A DNA stretch of 44,310 bases, taken from the NCBI GenBank assembly GCA_019241305.1, contig JAFAXE010000161.1:1-44310 (forward strand), written 5' to 3'. The notes below the pieces were generated by a model that saw nothing but the letters and a program-made list of their open reading frames with translations, ran no database searches and was not told where the DNA came from. Within the stretch, counting starts at the first letter, position 1, and each line of letters opens with the position of its first letter. The position numbers and the translations under genes were made by a program. Below, piece by piece: positions 42,856 through 44,310 of the stretch. The stretch comes from Vulcanimicrobiota bacterium (lineage in GTDB: Bacteria > Vulcanimicrobiota > Vulcanimicrobiia > Vulcanimicrobiales > Vulcanimicrobiaceae).

Positions 42856-43149
42856 TTACAGAATGCTCAGCGCCGGTATGCAGGTGCGAAATATCCGGCG
42901 AGCACCGCAAGCCGGGGCGACATTCCATCTCGCAACCGCTCGTCGCTCGCCGTCCGGGCTCGCTCCTGGCTGCTCCGCCTCCTCGCTCTCACCGTCCGTG
43001 GTTACGCTCGTCGGTCGGAGCTTGCTCAATGAAACGTCGCCCCGCCTTGCGGCGCTAGCGTCGCTTCGGATTTGACAGCAAAGACCGTCACTGACATTCA
43101 TATCAGAGCCGAACTCGTCGCCATTCTTGTGAAGCGAAAACCGTACCAT
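42837..43149 (-). promoter_or_regulatory. Candidate atpC-masking long-range RNA duplex
   Basis: In the atpD-atpC transcript, the segment from 43149 to 43134 reads AUGGUACGGUUUUCGC. It is a perfect 16-bp complement of 42852-42837, which are atpC codons 2-7 (through the first base of codon 7). Beyond a small internal loop that contains the AUG, bases 43122-43130 can pair with 42858-42865 (ACA/UGU, a bulge, then GAAUG/CAUUC). The whole would enclose about 256 bases and trap the start codon between helices. This is read from sequence; no folding energy was calculated. Confidence 0.55.
42902..43055. repeat. Palindromic MITE/REPIN-like element with 27-bp inverted arms
   Basis: Arm 42902-42928 matches the reverse complement of 43029-43055 at 23 of 27 positions; its first bases read GCACCGCAAG. 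The 100-bp interior is GC-rich and asymmetric. The right arm and interior (43006-43050) recur at 3602-3646. No transposase is present, and no clear target duplication flanks it. It would form a large hairpin in the transcript. Confidence 0.75.
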
Positions 43150-43181
43150 CGGTGTGAAGGGACTTGCGTGGAATGACACCG
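43150..43181 (-). terminator. Small hairpin just after atpD
   Basis: CGGTGT at 43150-43155 and ACACCG at 43176-43181 give a six-pair stem with a 20-base loop, eight bases past the atpD stop. There is no T-run, so it more likely stabilises or punctuates the transcript than terminates it. It abuts the segment complementary to atpC. Confidence 0.35.
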
Positions 43182-43188
43182 TTTGCAT

Positions 43189-44310
<1,122 letters not shown>

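Larger units (their letters stand above)
42856..43188 (-). other. Unusual 333-bp spacer between atpD and atpC
   Basis: Most atp operons have atpD and atpC adjacent. Here the spacer holds a palindromic element (42902-43055), a small hairpin (43150-43181) and the arms of the atpC complement. It is also an unbroken 110-codon frame: ATG 43188 immediately follows the atpD TAG, and a TAA immediately precedes the atpC ATG. The translation (MQTVSF..., later SLSKLRPTS) resembles no known family and covers the repeat, so a real protein is doubtful. Confidence 0.6.

Overview
The window is a GC-rich bacterial chromosome segment with tightly packed genes, many GTG and TTG starts, and repeated ATGA, GTGA or TGATG overlaps. 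An OstA/LptA-like protein and MurA suggest a two-membrane envelope. A SigB-type sigma factor with its RsbV/RsbW partner switch and a Ku/LigD repair operon occur beside it. That mix would fit a deep-branching phylum such as Eremiobacterota (WPS-2) or a relative; this is inference from gene content, not a measured placement. No phage, transposase, CRISPR array or rRNA was seen.

Layout. 122-3590: tRNA-Leu(CAG), an HtrA-like protease, an MFS exporter and an AI-2E family membrane protein. 3602-3717: an intergenic repeat and a hairpin. 3718-7249 (minus): an NHEJ operon of LigD phosphoesterase-ligase, stand-alone LigD polymerase and Ku. 7323-11723: a small membrane protein coupled to a GT-C-like transferase, then two tandem paralogous membrane proteins. 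11760-14017: serA coupled to a histidine-family phosphatase, possibly two steps of serine synthesis.

14026-26316 is one long minus-strand run of housekeeping and stress genes, in transcription order: mreB, tsaC, OstA-like, rarA, cysteine desulfurase, DUF948, YtxH-like, rsbV, rsbW, sigB, DUF2723, alaS and a secreted protein. 26479-27882 is a phosphoesterase/phospholipase C-like lipoprotein. 27902-33161 (minus) holds an OFA-family transporter, a thiolase, a PEBP-like protein, a methyltransferase and murA. 33224-34267 carries an unknown protein and a GNAT acetyltransferase.

34329-42433 is a surface-glycan locus: Gfo/Idh dehydrogenase, GT2 transferase, Wzx-like flippase, sugar epimerase, TylF-like methyltransferase, histidine phosphatase, ATP-grasp enzyme and DegT aminotransferase. 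The window ends in the ATP synthase operon (atpD cut by the edge, then atpC, minus strand).

The most unusual feature is the 333-bp gap between atpD and atpC. It contains a palindromic element whose half-copy recurs about 39 kb away at 3602-3646. It also contains a segment that is a perfect 16-nt complement of atpC codons 2-7 (first base of codon 7), with further pairing just upstream of the atpC start codon. The atpD-atpC mRNA could therefore fold so that the atpC start lies in a small loop between two helices.
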